This document shows, piece by piece, positions 17,442-26,564 of a DNA stretch of 64,000 nucleotides. Numbering within the stretch: position 1 is the first letter of the stretch; each line of letters starts with the position of its first letter. A model generated the notes under the pieces. That model searched no databases and was not told the origin of the DNA. It saw only the letters and a program-made list of their open reading frames with translations. Origin of the DNA: Pseudomonas frederiksbergensis (GTDB lineage Bacteria; Pseudomonadota; Gammaproteobacteria; Pseudomonadales; Pseudomonadaceae); contig NZ_FNTF01000002.1 of the NCBI RefSeq assembly GCF_900105495.1, positions 843,501 through 907,500 on the forward strand. Reading direction: 5' to 3'. Position numbers and translations under genes: made by a program.

Positions 17442-17460
17442 CCCACGCGTAGCGCGTGGG
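17442..17460. repeat. Short REP-like palindrome
   Basis: CCCACGCG-TA-GCGCGTGGG forms a near-perfect hairpin. The core resembles the CCCACGC/GCGTGGG units of the larger element at 63802-63910. It lies just downstream of tagQ. Confidence 0.6.
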
Positions 17461-17488
17461 AATGCCTGAAGGCCTACAGAAAACTCAA

Positions 17489-18418
17489 TCAAACATTCGG
17501 GCAAGGCACCGGTGCCCAGTCGCCCAGGTCCGGGTTTTTGCACATGCTGTTGACCTGAGTGGTGCCGGCGCTGGCGACCTGCTTGCTTTCAGCCTGTTTG
17601 GCTTTTGCGGTCTGCAGGGTTTTCTCGGTGGTGACCGCTTCTTTCGGCACGGCTGGCAGCACCGGTTTTTTCGCCGGTTTCACCGCTTTTTTGCTCTTGG
17701 TCGGTGCCACGACCGGCGTGGTGTCGGCAGTTGCCACGGTGACCACGTCAGTGCGCTGCACGCCTACTTGCTGCAGGTCTTTTTCGTAGGCCTGGGTGTA
17801 GTTGTTCAGGTCTTCGCTGGCTTTACCGTTTACCGCGACGATCAGGTCGTTGGACTCCTTGAGGCCCGCGACGATTTCTACCAGACGCTTGCGGCCTTCG
17901 GTGTCGCTGACAGTCTTGGCCTTGCGGTCGGCGACCAGTTTGGTAAATGCGTTCTGGTAGCACTGTTGCGAAGTCTTGGCGTACGCCGTGCTGCGATCGA
18001 TGTCGGCAGCGCTTTTGTTGACGTCGGTGGCGTAGGAGGCGATGCGCTGGTTGTCATCCGTGATCTGCTTCTGGCGCTCGGTGTAGTAACCGGCCGCGCC
18101 ACCCGCCACGGCACCGCCCGCTGCACCGATGGCGGCGTTGCGGCCACGGTTCTCGGAATCGACCAGGGCGCCCAGCAGGGCACCGCCGACAGCGCCGACA
18201 GCCGCGCCGGTGACGACCGACTTGGTCATGTTCGAATCGGTGGCACGCAGGTGCTGCACCGGCTCGTAGCAGTTAGGGTAGTACTCGACCTTGGTGCTCG
18301 AGGCGACCTTGGAGGTCGGCGACGTGGCGCAACCGGTCAGTACGGTGCTGAAGCCAACGGCCATCAGCAGCAGATGACGCTTGGAAAGCGAAGCAATTGT
18401 TTTACGGGAGGAAAGCAT
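17489..18418 (-). CDS. tagQ: Outer-membrane lipoprotein TagQ of the H1-type T6SS signalling pathway
   Basis: A 309-residue lipoprotein with a signal peptide ending in the lipobox LTGC (Cys30). A glycine-zipper segment follows (residues about 70-110: GAAVGAVGGALLGALV and AAGGAVAGGAAG). Then come a helical domain (NQRIASYATDVNKSAADID) and a Lys/Pro/Ala-rich linker before a short C-terminal Cys-containing end. In P. aeruginosa TagQ is an outer-membrane lipoprotein that anchors TagR and acts upstream of PpkA in the threonine-phosphorylation pathway. It is the last gene of the leftward operon, 84 bases beyond tagR. The assignment rests partly on position, since glycine-zipper lipoproteins are a broad group. 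Confidence 0.8.
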   Translation of the reverse strand: MLSSRKTIASLSKRHLLLMAVGFSTVLTGCATSPTSKVASSTKVEYYPNCYEPVQHLRATDSNMTKSVVTGAAVGAVGGALLGALVDSENRGRNAAIGAAGGAVAGGAAGYYTERQKQITDDNQRIASYATDVNKSAADIDRSTAYAKTSQQCYQNAFTKLVADRKAKTVSDTEGRKRLVEIVAGLKESNDLIVAVNGKASEDLNNYTQAYEKDLQQVGVQRTDVVTVATADTTPVVAPTKSKKAVKPAKKPVLPAVPKEAVTTEKTLQTAKAKQAESKQVASAGTTQVNSMCKNPDLGDWAPVPCPNV

Positions 18419-18502
18419 GGTTGTGTTCTCTTTTAAGTTTGACTAGCTCAGCACGGCCCACCGCCGCCTGAGTCCCTTCCAAGCTCGCTGTACAACGAAC
18501 GA

Positions 18503-20230
18503 TCAAGATCGCTGAGCGTTCGATGCGAGCAGTTCCTTCAATATCGCCGCCGGGTCGGCTCGTCGTTGCTGACGATAATCACCGACATGGCGAACGAATA
18601 ACGTTGCGCGCGTGACCAGGCTTTTGCCCAGTACCGGCTTGCGCTCCAACTCTTCCTTGATGCGTTGAAACTGCGCCTGGATCACGGCATCGGTGTAGCG
18701 CGTGCCGGTCGCCAGGTTGTCGATGTAGATCGCCACCGCGCCGTCCAGCGCGCTGCGGCCATTGTCGATGGCAGTAGCGAACAGCTTGGCGCTGGCCTCG
18801 TCCTTGGCGTCCAAGGCCTGTTGGCGACTCTTGTGCAAATTGGTCAGGCGAATGTTGTAGTTGTTGACGGTTTCGGCCACCAGGGCCGCCGACTGGATCA
18901 GGTTGCCGGCCGCTTCCTCGCGCTGCTGGGCGATGAGCGAGACGTTGCGCTTGAGCTCTTCGTTGACCAGCCCCAACTCGGCTTGCAGGCGCGGATCGAC
19001 GCTGGCGGCAATGATGCTGTCCAGGCGTTTGGTCGGGTCCTGGGCGTCGTCGATGGCATCGGTCAGCGAAGCCAGCCGACCTTCTTTCTGCCATTGGGCA
19101 AACAGTTCCTTGTAGCGCGAACGTGGCGCCGACAACGCGCCAATCGCCACCCGGAACCCGGTGGTTTCGTTGCTTTGCTCGGTGCCGTCGGCGGCGAACA
19201 GCGGGTACTCGCGACGCATCCCGGTGAACAAGGTGCCCTCGCCTTCCAGGTAGTTGCCGCCCTTGACCACGAAACCGCCATAGGTGCCCTGGCGGCGTCC
19301 GGCGTGCACGAGTTGGAAGGATTCCTGGACCATCTCGGCGGCGTTGCCGATCACGTCGAACAGGCCGATGGGGTTGGGCAGCTTGGTACCGATCGGCATC
19401 AGGCGCGCAGCCTGGCCGGTGCCGCCAGCGACCTGGTTGAAGACTGCCCAATCGGCCAGCGGGCCGTCGCTTTCGCTGCCCTCCAGACGACGGGGAAACA
19501 GCCGCCCTTCCAAATCCTGACGACTGATGGCCTGCCCGCCACGGGCAGCGAATTCCCATTCGACCTCGGTCGGCAAGCGCACAAAACCCAGCCCGCCCTC
19601 CTCCGCCGAGGTACCACGACCGCTCACTGGTAGCAGCTCCTTGTGGTATTTCATCAGCCAGGCGCTGTACACCGCCGAGAAGCGTTCGGCCTCGAAGCGC
19701 GACAATTTCACCTTGGGCAAACGCCCGGCCATGCCTTGCGGTGCCTCGGCTTGCAAGGCCTCGCAGGCCGGCGCCGGCTCGCCGCTGGCCAGCGATTGCG
19801 CCTGGGCCATGACCTGGGCGTATTGGCGGGCGGTGACTTCGTATTTGCCGATGAAATAGAGCATCGGTTTGAGCGGGGTCTTGGCGTCCGTCTTGGGCAT
19901 CAACGGCGTAATGGTCTTGCCCCAATCCTTGGGCAGATCTTTGAGGGTGAACTGGCCGTTGATAAAGTCCCGACGGTAACCGGAGATGAACGACTGTTGA
20001 TAACCGGCCTCGCCCTCGCTGAAGGGATAGCCGAGGCTGATCTCGCGGTCGTCCAGCGTGCCTTGCGCCAGGATGTAGACGTAGCGGAACACCATCTGCC
20101 CTTCGCACGGCAGCGGCAGGCTGACGTCATCGGGCAACGGCTTGGGATTGTCCAGTTTGTCGGTGCTTTCATCAGCCCAGACCATGCTGGCCAGGCTCAG
20201 CGCCACGGCGGCGCCCAGTAACTTATACAT
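18503..20230 (-). CDS. tagR: Periplasmic TagR, FGE/sulfatase-modifying-factor domain protein
   Basis: A 575-residue protein started at the ATG at 20230 (MYKLLGAAVALSLASMVWADE), which gives a clean signal peptide. The longer frame upstream lies inside tagS. The middle carries the formylglycine-generating-enzyme-like fold: FIGKYEVTARQYAQVM, FVRLPTEVEWEFAARGG, IGLFDVIGNAAEMVQE and NETTGFRVAIG. Such domains in TagR are not catalytic but bind the periplasmic part of PpkA to promote kinase activation. The C-terminal 180 residues are mainly helical. The start overlaps the tagS stop by eight bases. It acts with TagQ, S and T upstream of PpkA. Confidence 0.9.
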   Translation of the reverse strand: MYKLLGAAVALSLASMVWADESTDKLDNPKPLPDDVSLPLPCEGQMVFRYVYILAQGTLDDREISLGYPFSEGEAGYQQSFISGYRRDFINGQFTLKDLPKDWGKTITPLMPKTDAKTPLKPMLYFIGKYEVTARQYAQVMAQAQSLASGEPAPACEALQAEAPQGMAGRLPKVKLSRFEAERFSAVYSAWLMKYHKELLPVSGRGTSAEEGGLGFVRLPTEVEWEFAARGGQAISRQDLEGRLFPRRLEGSESDGPLADWAVFNQVAGGTGQAARLMPIGTKLPNPIGLFDVIGNAAEMVQESFQLVHAGRRQGTYGGFVVKGGNYLEGEGTLFTGMRREYPLFAADGTEQSNETTGFRVAIGALSAPRSRYKELFAQWQKEGRLASLTDAIDDAQDPTKRLDSIIAASVDPRLQAELGLVNEELKRNVSLIAQQREEAAGNLIQSAALVAETVNNYNIRLTNLHKSRQQALDAKDEASAKLFATAIDNGRSALDGAVAIYIDNLATGTRYTDAVIQAQFQRIKEELERKPVLGKSLVTRATLFVRHVGDYRQQRRADPAAILKELLASNAQRS

Positions 20231-21416
20231 CTCGAATTCCTTCACATGCCTGGATACGCGCCACTCGCCAGCCACCACAGGCCGCTGCCACGGCGCTGAC
20301 GCCGAGCACGGCCACCAGGGCCAACGCGTAGTGACGCGCCAGCAGATGGCTGGCGTACTCGCCTGGCATCTGCACAAATAAATGGTTCAGGCCCGATTGC
20401 GCCAGGCCATACAGCCCGGCGCTCAACAGGGCGGCAAGGCCGGCGCTGTACAGCGCCTGCAACACCACAAACAAAAGCAACGCCGCCGTGGAAAACCCCA
20501 GCAGGCGCAGCACCGACAACTCTCTACGCTTGCGCTCGACCGCCGCCAACGCGCCGGCAAAAATCGCCGCGAACGCTCCCGCCAAGGCCAATGCGGCGAT
20601 GATCCAGAACACGATCGACAGGTTGCGGCTCAGCGATTGCACCTGGGCGATGGTCTGGGCCTGGGTCGAGACCAGCAGGTTGTGCGCAGCGAAATACTGG
20701 CGTAGCGGCTCGACATCCGTGAGACGCCGGGCGTACAGACGAAACGCCGGGTACACCCGCTGCTCTGTCACGCCCACCGCATCACCTGGCCAGCCGAGCG
20801 CAGGCACGGCGCGACCGTCCCGGTAATCTTCAGCCGCTTCGAGCAAGGCCAACGGTGCGAACACCCCGTCCCGGGCGAAGGCTTCCAGCGGCAGTACGCG
20901 CAGCACCTGAACGCGCGTGCGCTGCGCCTCGCCACGACCGGCTACTTGCCGGCCGACGCTGGCCTGCAGCCAATCACCGGCCTTGGCCCCGAGCTTTTCG
21001 GCGGCGGTCTGGCTGAGCAGCACCTGATCCAGCCCTTGGGGCACCGGCAGATTGCCGAGCAAGGGATCGTTGGCGGCGGTGGGGATCATTTCGACGGTTA
21101 CCGTCGCAGCACCAGCGCTCAGATCCGCCGTCGCGGCAATCTGCCGGGTGCGCGGCAAGGCGAAAGCCACGTCGCCGCGCTGGTTCAATTGTTCGATAAA
21201 CGCAGCACTGAACCGGCCGCCACCCAAGGGGATGACTTCCCGAGTGGCCGGGTCGTTTTCCAGGCGCTCGGTCAAGCTGCTGACCAGGCCGAATTTCAAG
21301 CCGAACAGCACCAGCAACGGCGCGACCACTGCCACCAGCGCCAGAACCGAACAGGCCGACAGCCACGCATCGTTGCGGTAATCCTGCCAGGCCAGGGAAG
21401 CCACCAGCGCGCGCAT
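20223..21416 (-). CDS. tagS: ABC transporter permease TagS of the H1-type T6SS
   Basis: A 397-residue inner-membrane protein, started at the ATG at 21416 (MRALVASLAWQDYRNDAWLS). That ATG overlaps the tagT stop by one base (TGATG). It has the FtsX/LolC-type layout: one N-terminal membrane segment (LSACSVLALVAVVAPLLVLFGL), a large periplasmic domain, then three C-terminal segments beginning SIVFWIIAALALAGAFAAIFAG and continuing ALLLFVVLQALYSAGLAALL and LALVAVLGVSAVAAACGGW. With the ATPase TagT it forms a complex needed for PpkA-dependent triggering of the H1-T6SS in P. aeruginosa. The substrate, if any, is unknown. Confidence 0.88.
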   Translation of the reverse strand: MRALVASLAWQDYRNDAWLSACSVLALVAVVAPLLVLFGLKFGLVSSLTERLENDPATREVIPLGGGRFSAAFIEQLNQRGDVAFALPRTRQIAATADLSAGAATVTVEMIPTAANDPLLGNLPVPQGLDQVLLSQTAAEKLGAKAGDWLQASVGRQVAGRGEAQRTRVQVLRVLPLEAFARDGVFAPLALLEAAEDYRDGRAVPALGWPGDAVGVTEQRVYPAFRLYARRLTDVEPLRQYFAAHNLLVSTQAQTIAQVQSLSRNLSIVFWIIAALALAGAFAAIFAGALAAVERKRRELSVLRLLGFSTAALLLFVVLQALYSAGLAALLSAGLYGLAQSGLNHLFVQMPGEYASHLLARHYALALVAVLGVSAVAAACGGWRVARIQACEGIRDV

Positions 21417-22132
21417 CAGCAGGCCTCCCCGAGGGTGGCGGTGACACCGCCATCGACGTCGCGACGACAACTGATGCGCCGCACCTGCAAACCGCTGGCG
21501 CGGGCCAGCGACTCATCGTGGGTGGCGACGACGCAGCACACGCCGTGTTCGCGGGCCTGGGTCACCAGCAACTGCATCACCCGCTCGGCGTTCAGCGGAT
21601 CGAGGGCGGCGGTCGGCTCATCGGCCAGCAGCAGACGCGGCCCGTGGGCCAGGGCGCGGGCGCAGCTGACCCGTTGCCGTTGGCCGACGGACAAGTCGCC
21701 AGGTTTTTTGCCCAGTTGCTCGACGATATCCAACGCCCCGGCCAGGCGATCCACGCTGCCGTCGTCTTTCAAACCGAGCAGTTTGCGCGACAGGTCGATG
21801 TTGCCGCGCACGTCCAGAAAATCCAGCAGGCCACCGGTTTGCAGCACGTAGCCCAAGTGCCGGCGACGCAGGTCCGCCAAGGCACTTTGAGCCTCTGCAC
21901 GCCACAGCCCGGCGATGTCCGTTCTGGTTTGGTCGGGCGCAAAATCAAACTGCCCGGCCTGATCCGGAGCCAGCACCAGCGCCAGCAAATCCAGCAATGT
22001 GCTTTTGCCACAGCCACTGGGACCGACCACCGCCAGTTGTTCACCGGCACGCAGTTGCAGCCGTGGAATCACCAGGCTGTAGCGTTGGCTGCCGGCGCCC
22101 CGGTTTTTGTACACGGCACTCATGTTCAACAT
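21416..22132 (-). CDS. tagT: ABC transporter ATPase TagT of the H1-type T6SS
   Basis: A 238-residue ATPase from the ATG at 22132 (MLNMSAVYKNRGAG). A GTG one codon earlier is also possible. Walker A is GPSGCGKST, the signature motif is LSVGQRQRV, Walker B is LLLADEP, and a switch histidine follows in VATHDESLA. This is the LolD-like class that partners FtsX-type permeases. It sits between ppkA and tagS, with its start overlapping the ppkA stop and its end overlapping the tagS start, so the set is probably translated as a coupled unit. Confidence 0.9.
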   Translation of the reverse strand: MLNMSAVYKNRGAGSQRYSLVIPRLQLRAGEQLAVVGPSGCGKSTLLDLLALVLAPDQAGQFDFAPDQTRTDIAGLWRAEAQSALADLRRRHLGYVLQTGGLLDFLDVRGNIDLSRKLLGLKDDGSVDRLAGALDIVEQLGKKPGDLSVGQRQRVSCARALAHGPRLLLADEPTAALDPLNAERVMQLLVTQAREHGVCCVVATHDESLARASGLQVRRISCRRDVDGGVTATLGEAC

Positions 22133-25100
22133 CACGGCAGCGTCGACAACGGAACGCGGTACAAGGCATCACCCGGTTCGGCATCGCCGAAACGCACCCA
22201 GTTGGCCAAGTCGTTGTGGAAGGTTTCGTAGAGGCGGATTTTCGAATCCAGCTCGTCGATAAAGTCTTCCTGCTCGGCCACGCTCAACGAAAGCCACAAG
22301 TCCTGGGTCATGCTCAACGACTTGCTGCGATAGGGCAGCCCTTCCAGGTACTCACCCAGAACCCCGCCATTGGCCAGGTTGCCGCCCTTGCGCAAAGCCG
22401 AAGGATCGCGGCTCATGTAGGCGCTGGCGCTGGCGATTTCCTGGAAGAAATTCTTCGGCGAGCTCTGGGTCTTGCGGGCGGCATCGACGATCAGTTTCAG
22501 CGATTGCTGCAAGTCGTTGAGCTGCAATTTGGTCAGCATCACGCACACCTGGAACGCCGGCAGTGCCGGGTTGGTCAGGTCGCGGTCGGCGGTCCAGGCG
22601 CTGACCAGTTGCGGCGCCTGGCTGGCGGCTTTGCGCCCCAGGAAGTCCATGTGCATCGCGTAGCCGACGGCCGCCGATTTGTCGCTCAGGCTCGGCGCAG
22701 CGCTCAGCAGCGGCACGGCTTGCGGCTTGTCGCTGCGCACCTGATGCACCAGGTCGGCAAACACCGAACCGATCTCGTCCACCCGCTGCCCGAACTTGCG
22801 CACATCAGCGCCCGGCACCGGAATGTACAAGTCGCCGATCTGCGGATTGGCGTCGGCGGTCAGGGTGCGGTACTGGCTTTGCGCACCACCGTGGGTTTTC
22901 TTGCCGGCATCGCTGAGCAGGTGCAAGGCGTAGATCTTGATCTGCTTGCCCAGCGCGGCTTGGCGCACTTCGGCTTCGTTCATTTGCGTTGCGGCATAGG
23001 GGTCGTTCTTGCGCAAGGCACCGGCATCGGTGACCAACAGGATCAAGCGCCCGCCATAGCCGGACCAGTCCATGCCCTCGACCGCTTCCATCACACCGGC
23101 AAACGCATCTTCGTTGAACGAATGGCTGGACACCGTAGACGCCTTGACCTGCCGCGCCAGGTCCATGAAGCGCTGCGGGTCGCGGCCCTGTTCCAGGGTG
23201 ATCAGGGTTTTGGCGACGTATTCCAGGCCCGGGGTTTTCTGGGTGCTGCTGCGAAAGCCCACCAGGCCGAAGCTGACGCTGCCCAACTCGCCACGCTCGG
23301 CAATGCGGGTTTGCAGTTCGTGCACGACATCGCGTACCTGATCGATGTAGGGCTGCATGGACACGGTGGTGTCCACGACCAACACCACGGCGGTGCGGAA
23401 CGCGTCGGCGTTAGCGGTCGTGATCGGCGTGTTGTTGGCGGCAGCCTTCGGTGCATTACCGGGATCGATGGACGCCACGTTCAGCAACTGCACCGGCTGG
23501 CCGTTTTCATCGAAGCTCTCGCGCGAATCGAAGATCGGCAACAGGTAAAACTGGTTCTGCGGCACCGCGCTGGCCGCCGGTTCCAGGGCCAACACCCGTT
23601 GATTGTCCTCATGGTTCTGCTGGGTCTTGAGCAGCAGGTTTTTCGCCGCCGACGGATCGGCCAGCAGCTTCTCTACATCGCCAGGCTGACGCAGGAACAT
23701 CACCGGCGCACGGCCGGAGCGTTCGGTGAACTTGAGCACCAGGCTCTGCTTCCAGTCGCTGACTTGCGCGGCCGGCAACCAGCCGTCACTGCGCCCGTCG
23801 GTGGCGGCGCCGACACGCAGCCAAGGGCTGCCATCAACCTCTTTGCGCTGATAGACGTAAAGCACGGAAAACGCCGGCAACGCCTTGCCTGGCGCGGCCC
23901 CCGCTTCGCTGGCGAGCTTCGCCCCCGGCTTGCTGAGTACCCGCTGGAACAAGGTTTTTTTGCCGGCCATCAGCAGCGGACGTTGACCGCCATCGACCTC
24001 CGCCGCCACAGGGGGCTTTACGGGGGGCGCAACGGTCGGCGGCGCACTGGCCGGCGGTGCTGAAACCACCGGCACCTTGGCGTCGGCTTCGCCGTCACCG
24101 GACAGCCACCAATAACCCGCGCCGCCCAAGGCCAGCGCCACGGCCACCGCGACGGCAGCGAGTGCGAACACCGGCCCCTTTCGCTGCGCCGAGACCGTGG
24201 ACGACGGCGTCGGCTTCACAGTCGGCGCAACAGGATTGGACCGAGGTTGTGGCTGCGCGGGGCCGCTGGGTATGTCGATGGACACCGGCGTCAATCCCGC
24301 CAGGTCATCGCCGGTCGATTTCAGCGACAGCGGAATCGCCAATGGCTGGATCAAGGTCGCTTCAGCTTCAACCGATGCCTTGGGCAGAGTATCCAGCGCC
24401 TGCAACAGCGCTGCCGCGTCCGCAAACCGCTCCGCCGGGTCCTTGGCCAACAGCTTTCGCAGCACGTCCTGATAACGACCGTGGTGCTCCGGCAGTTCCG
24501 GCAACGGTTCGGTCAAATGCGCCAGGGCCGTGGAGAGCGCGTCGTTGCCGGTGTACGGCAGCTTGCCGACGAGGATTTCGTAGAGCACCACGCCCAGCGC
24601 ATACAGGTCGGCCCGGCCGTCAATGTCCTGGCCGCGCGCCTGTTCCGGGCTCATGTAGCTGGGCGTGCCGACGGCGAAACCGGCCTGGGTGAATTGGGTG
24701 CGGTCGTCCAGGGACTTGGCGATGCCGAAGTCCGAGAGCACCGCCGTGCCATCGGCACGGAACAGAATGTTCGCCGGTTTGACGTCGCGATGAACCAGCC
24801 CCAGCCCATGGGCATAACCCAGGGCCGAAGCGATCTGGCGGATGTAGATCAGGCCCTGCTCCGGCGTCAGGCCGCCAGCGATGCGCTCCTTCAGCGTCCC
24901 GTTGGGCAGGTATTCCATGGCCATGTAATACAGCTCACCGACATTGCCGATGTCATGGATAGTGACCGTATGCGGGTGAGACAGGCGCGCCAGGGTTTTG
25001 CCTTCACGCAGGAAGCGCTCGCAGAAGCTCGGGTCGGCCGCCAGTGCGGCAGCCATGACCTTCAGCGCCACCTTGCGCTCCAGCGAGCGCTGGGTCGCCA

Positions 25101-25182
25101 GGTAAACGCTGGCCATGGCGCCTTCGCCGATCTCGTCGCCGATGTCGTAGCCGGGGATCAGAATGTTCGCGGTGGGGATCAT
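22132..25182 (-). CDS. ppkA: Ser/Thr protein kinase PpkA with periplasmic von Willebrand A domain
   Basis: A 1016-residue transmembrane kinase. The N-terminal domain has the glycine loop GEGAMASVY (19-27), the lysine in VALKV (Lys41), HRDVKPAN (131-138), DFG (151-153) and GTPSYMSPEQARG. One membrane segment lies at about 337-360. The periplasmic part carries an SH3-like stretch and a vWA domain with an intact MIDAS motif DTTVS (604-608). PpkA senses a periplasmic or envelope signal through TagQRST and phosphorylates Fha1, which activates the H1-type apparatus. It overlaps pppA by four bases (ATGA) and tagT by one to four. Length and architecture match the family. Confidence 0.95.
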   Translation of the reverse strand: MIPTANILIPGYDIGDEIGEGAMASVYLATQRSLERKVALKVMAAALAADPSFCERFLREGKTLARLSHPHTVTIHDIGNVGELYYMAMEYLPNGTLKERIAGGLTPEQGLIYIRQIASALGYAHGLGLVHRDVKPANILFRADGTAVLSDFGIAKSLDDRTQFTQAGFAVGTPSYMSPEQARGQDIDGRADLYALGVVLYEILVGKLPYTGNDALSTALAHLTEPLPELPEHHGRYQDVLRKLLAKDPAERFADAAALLQALDTLPKASVEAEATLIQPLAIPLSLKSTGDDLAGLTPVSIDIPSGPAQPQPRSNPVAPTVKPTPSSTVSAQRKGPVFALAAVAVAVALALGGAGYWWLSGDGEADAKVPVVSAPPASAPPTVAPPVKPPVAAEVDGGQRPLLMAGKKTLFQRVLSKPGAKLASEAGAAPGKALPAFSVLYVYQRKEVDGSPWLRVGAATDGRSDGWLPAAQVSDWKQSLVLKFTERSGRAPVMFLRQPGDVEKLLADPSAAKNLLLKTQQNHEDNQRVLALEPAASAVPQNQFYLLPIFDSRESFDENGQPVQLLNVASIDPGNAPKAAANNTPITTANADAFRTAVVLVVDTTVSMQPYIDQVRDVVHELQTRIAERGELGSVSFGLVGFRSSTQKTPGLEYVAKTLITLEQGRDPQRFMDLARQVKASTVSSHSFNEDAFAGVMEAVEGMDWSGYGGRLILLVTDAGALRKNDPYAATQMNEAEVRQAALGKQIKIYALHLLSDAGKKTHGGAQSQYRTLTADANPQIGDLYIPVPGADVRKFGQRVDEIGSVFADLVHQVRSDKPQAVPLLSAAPSLSDKSAAVGYAMHMDFLGRKAASQAPQLVSAWTADRDLTNPALPAFQVCVMLTKLQLNDLQQSLKLIVDAARKTQSSPKNFFQEIASASAYMSRDPSALRKGGNLANGGVLGEYLEGLPYRSKSLSMTQDLWLSLSVAEQEDFIDELDSKIRLYETFHNDLANWVRFGDAEPGDALYRVPLSTLP

Positions 25183-25910
25183 GAAGGCACCTTCACGACG
25201 ATGACGGTGATGTTGTCCGGAGCGCCGCGCATCAGGCTCAGGGACACCAGGCTGCTGGCGATTTCCCCGGGCTCGTCGTGGCTCAGCACCTCGGTGATTT
25301 CATGGTCTTCGACGGTCTTGTTCAGGCCGTCGCTGCACAACAGGTAACTGTCGCCGGGCATCAACAGCAGCTCGACCATCGTCAGCTCCAGTTGCGCCTC
25401 GACCCCGATGGCGCGGGTGACAATATTGGCCCGTGGATGCACCCGGGCTTCGGCTTCGCTGAGCAGGCCGCTGTCCTGCAAATCCTGAACGTAACTGTGG
25501 TCCCGCGAGATGCTTTCGAGCAGGCCGTCACGCAGGCGATACAAGCGGCTGTCACCCGCCCACAGGCATACCCCGCGCAAGTCGCGCGTGGCCAGCACCA
25601 CCACCGTGCTGCCCATCATGATCACGCCACGATGGGCGGTTTCTTCGCGCACGGCGGCGTTGACTCGCAGCAGGTCGGTTTGCAGCGCCGCGACGTATTC
25701 ATCCAGCGAACGACCCACGCCAATACGGCGCAGGCTGTCGACGATCAGACTGCTGACGTAATCGCCCGCCGCGTGCCCGCCCATGCCATCGGCGACCACC
25801 CACAGGCCGTTTTCCGGCAAGTCCAGATAAGCATCTTCATTAACCTGGCGGACCATACCGACGTGGCTCTTGCTTGCAGACTTGAACGTCTTTCCAGCGC
25901 TTGGACGCAT
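25179..25910 (-). CDS. pppA: PP2C-family Ser/Thr phosphatase PppA
   Basis: A 243-residue PP2C phosphatase, antagonist of PpkA. Metal-binding motifs are in place: RQVNEDAYLD (21-30), DGMGGHAAG (41-49), a GDSRLYRLRDG stretch, and a C-terminal GAPDNITVIVV with the last Asp-Asn. It removes phosphate from Fha1 and so resets the apparatus, allowing repeated firing. Its ATG follows the tagF stop directly, and its stop overlaps the ppkA start by four bases. The kinase-phosphatase pair therefore has tightly linked expression. Confidence 0.95.
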   Translation of the reverse strand: MRPSAGKTFKSASKSHVGMVRQVNEDAYLDLPENGLWVVADGMGGHAAGDYVSSLIVDSLRRIGVGRSLDEYVAALQTDLLRVNAAVREETAHRGVIMMGSTVVVLATRDLRGVCLWAGDSRLYRLRDGLLESISRDHSYVQDLQDSGLLSEAEARVHPRANIVTRAIGVEAQLELTMVELLLMPGDSYLLCSDGLNKTVEDHEITEVLSHDEPGEIASSLVSLSLMRGAPDNITVIVVKVPS

Positions 25911-26564
25911 CTACGCAACACCTTCTTGGCCGAGCAAAAATTGCGCAAAATCGGCGGCGACAGGCAGGCCCTGACACCGTAATAAAGCGGGGGCGATACG
26001 CTCCGAACCCTGGCCCCACCACAGGCTTGAGCCTTCGCAGGCCTGTTCGGCAAGTGCGCTCATTCGCGCCTTCGAATCGGTGGCATCGAAGCGATGCAGG
26101 CCGGCAAAACGGCTGCTTGGCGTGCGCGGCAGGCACGCCGGGCTACCCAGTGCTTCCAACGCCGCGCCGAAGGCTTCGAAGCTCGCCTCCACGCTCAACG
26201 TGCTCAACAGCAATTGCTCAACCTGTTCAAACCAGATATCCGAACCGCCCACCAGCGATGCCGGATCAGCATCGTGGTCCAGCAGCACCGCGACGGTCAG
26301 CGGAAAATACCGGCCAACCCGATCGATGCTCGGCATCACCACCCCAACGGCGGCCTGCGGCCCACATACACCGGGCCCGACCATAAAGCGCCAAAGCGGG
26401 CTGACCAGATAGGCATCCAGCCAACGGTCACCGAGGCTGGTCTGGCTGGCGAGCAGGCCCGCCGCCAGCCACGAATCCCAAGGGCCGATAAAACTCTGCG
26501 GCAAGCCTCGGCTGACAAAGTCCCCGCGACTGGCCAACTTTCCATAGAAGCCCGGCGTGTTCAT
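25911..26564 (-). CDS. tagF: T6SS-associated protein TagF (post-translational repressor)
   Basis: A 217-residue cytoplasmic protein with the DUF2094 features: PGFYGKLASRGDFVSRGLP at the start, FIGPWDSWLAAGL, then SPLWRFMVGPGVCG and MPSIDRVGRYFPLTVAV. TagF represses H1-type T6SS independently of the threonine-phosphorylation route, in P. aeruginosa by holding back Fha1. Here TagF and PppA are separate genes, as in P. aeruginosa, not the fusion seen in some other bacteria. It overlaps tssM by four bases. Confidence 0.93.
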   Translation of the reverse strand: MNTPGFYGKLASRGDFVSRGLPQSFIGPWDSWLAAGLLASQTSLGDRWLDAYLVSPLWRFMVGPGVCGPQAAVGVVMPSIDRVGRYFPLTVAVLLDHDADPASLVGGSDIWFEQVEQLLLSTLSVEASFEAFGAALEALGSPACLPRTPSSRFAGLHRFDATDSKARMSALAEQACEGSSLWWGQGSERIAPALLRCQGLPVAADFAQFLLGQEGVA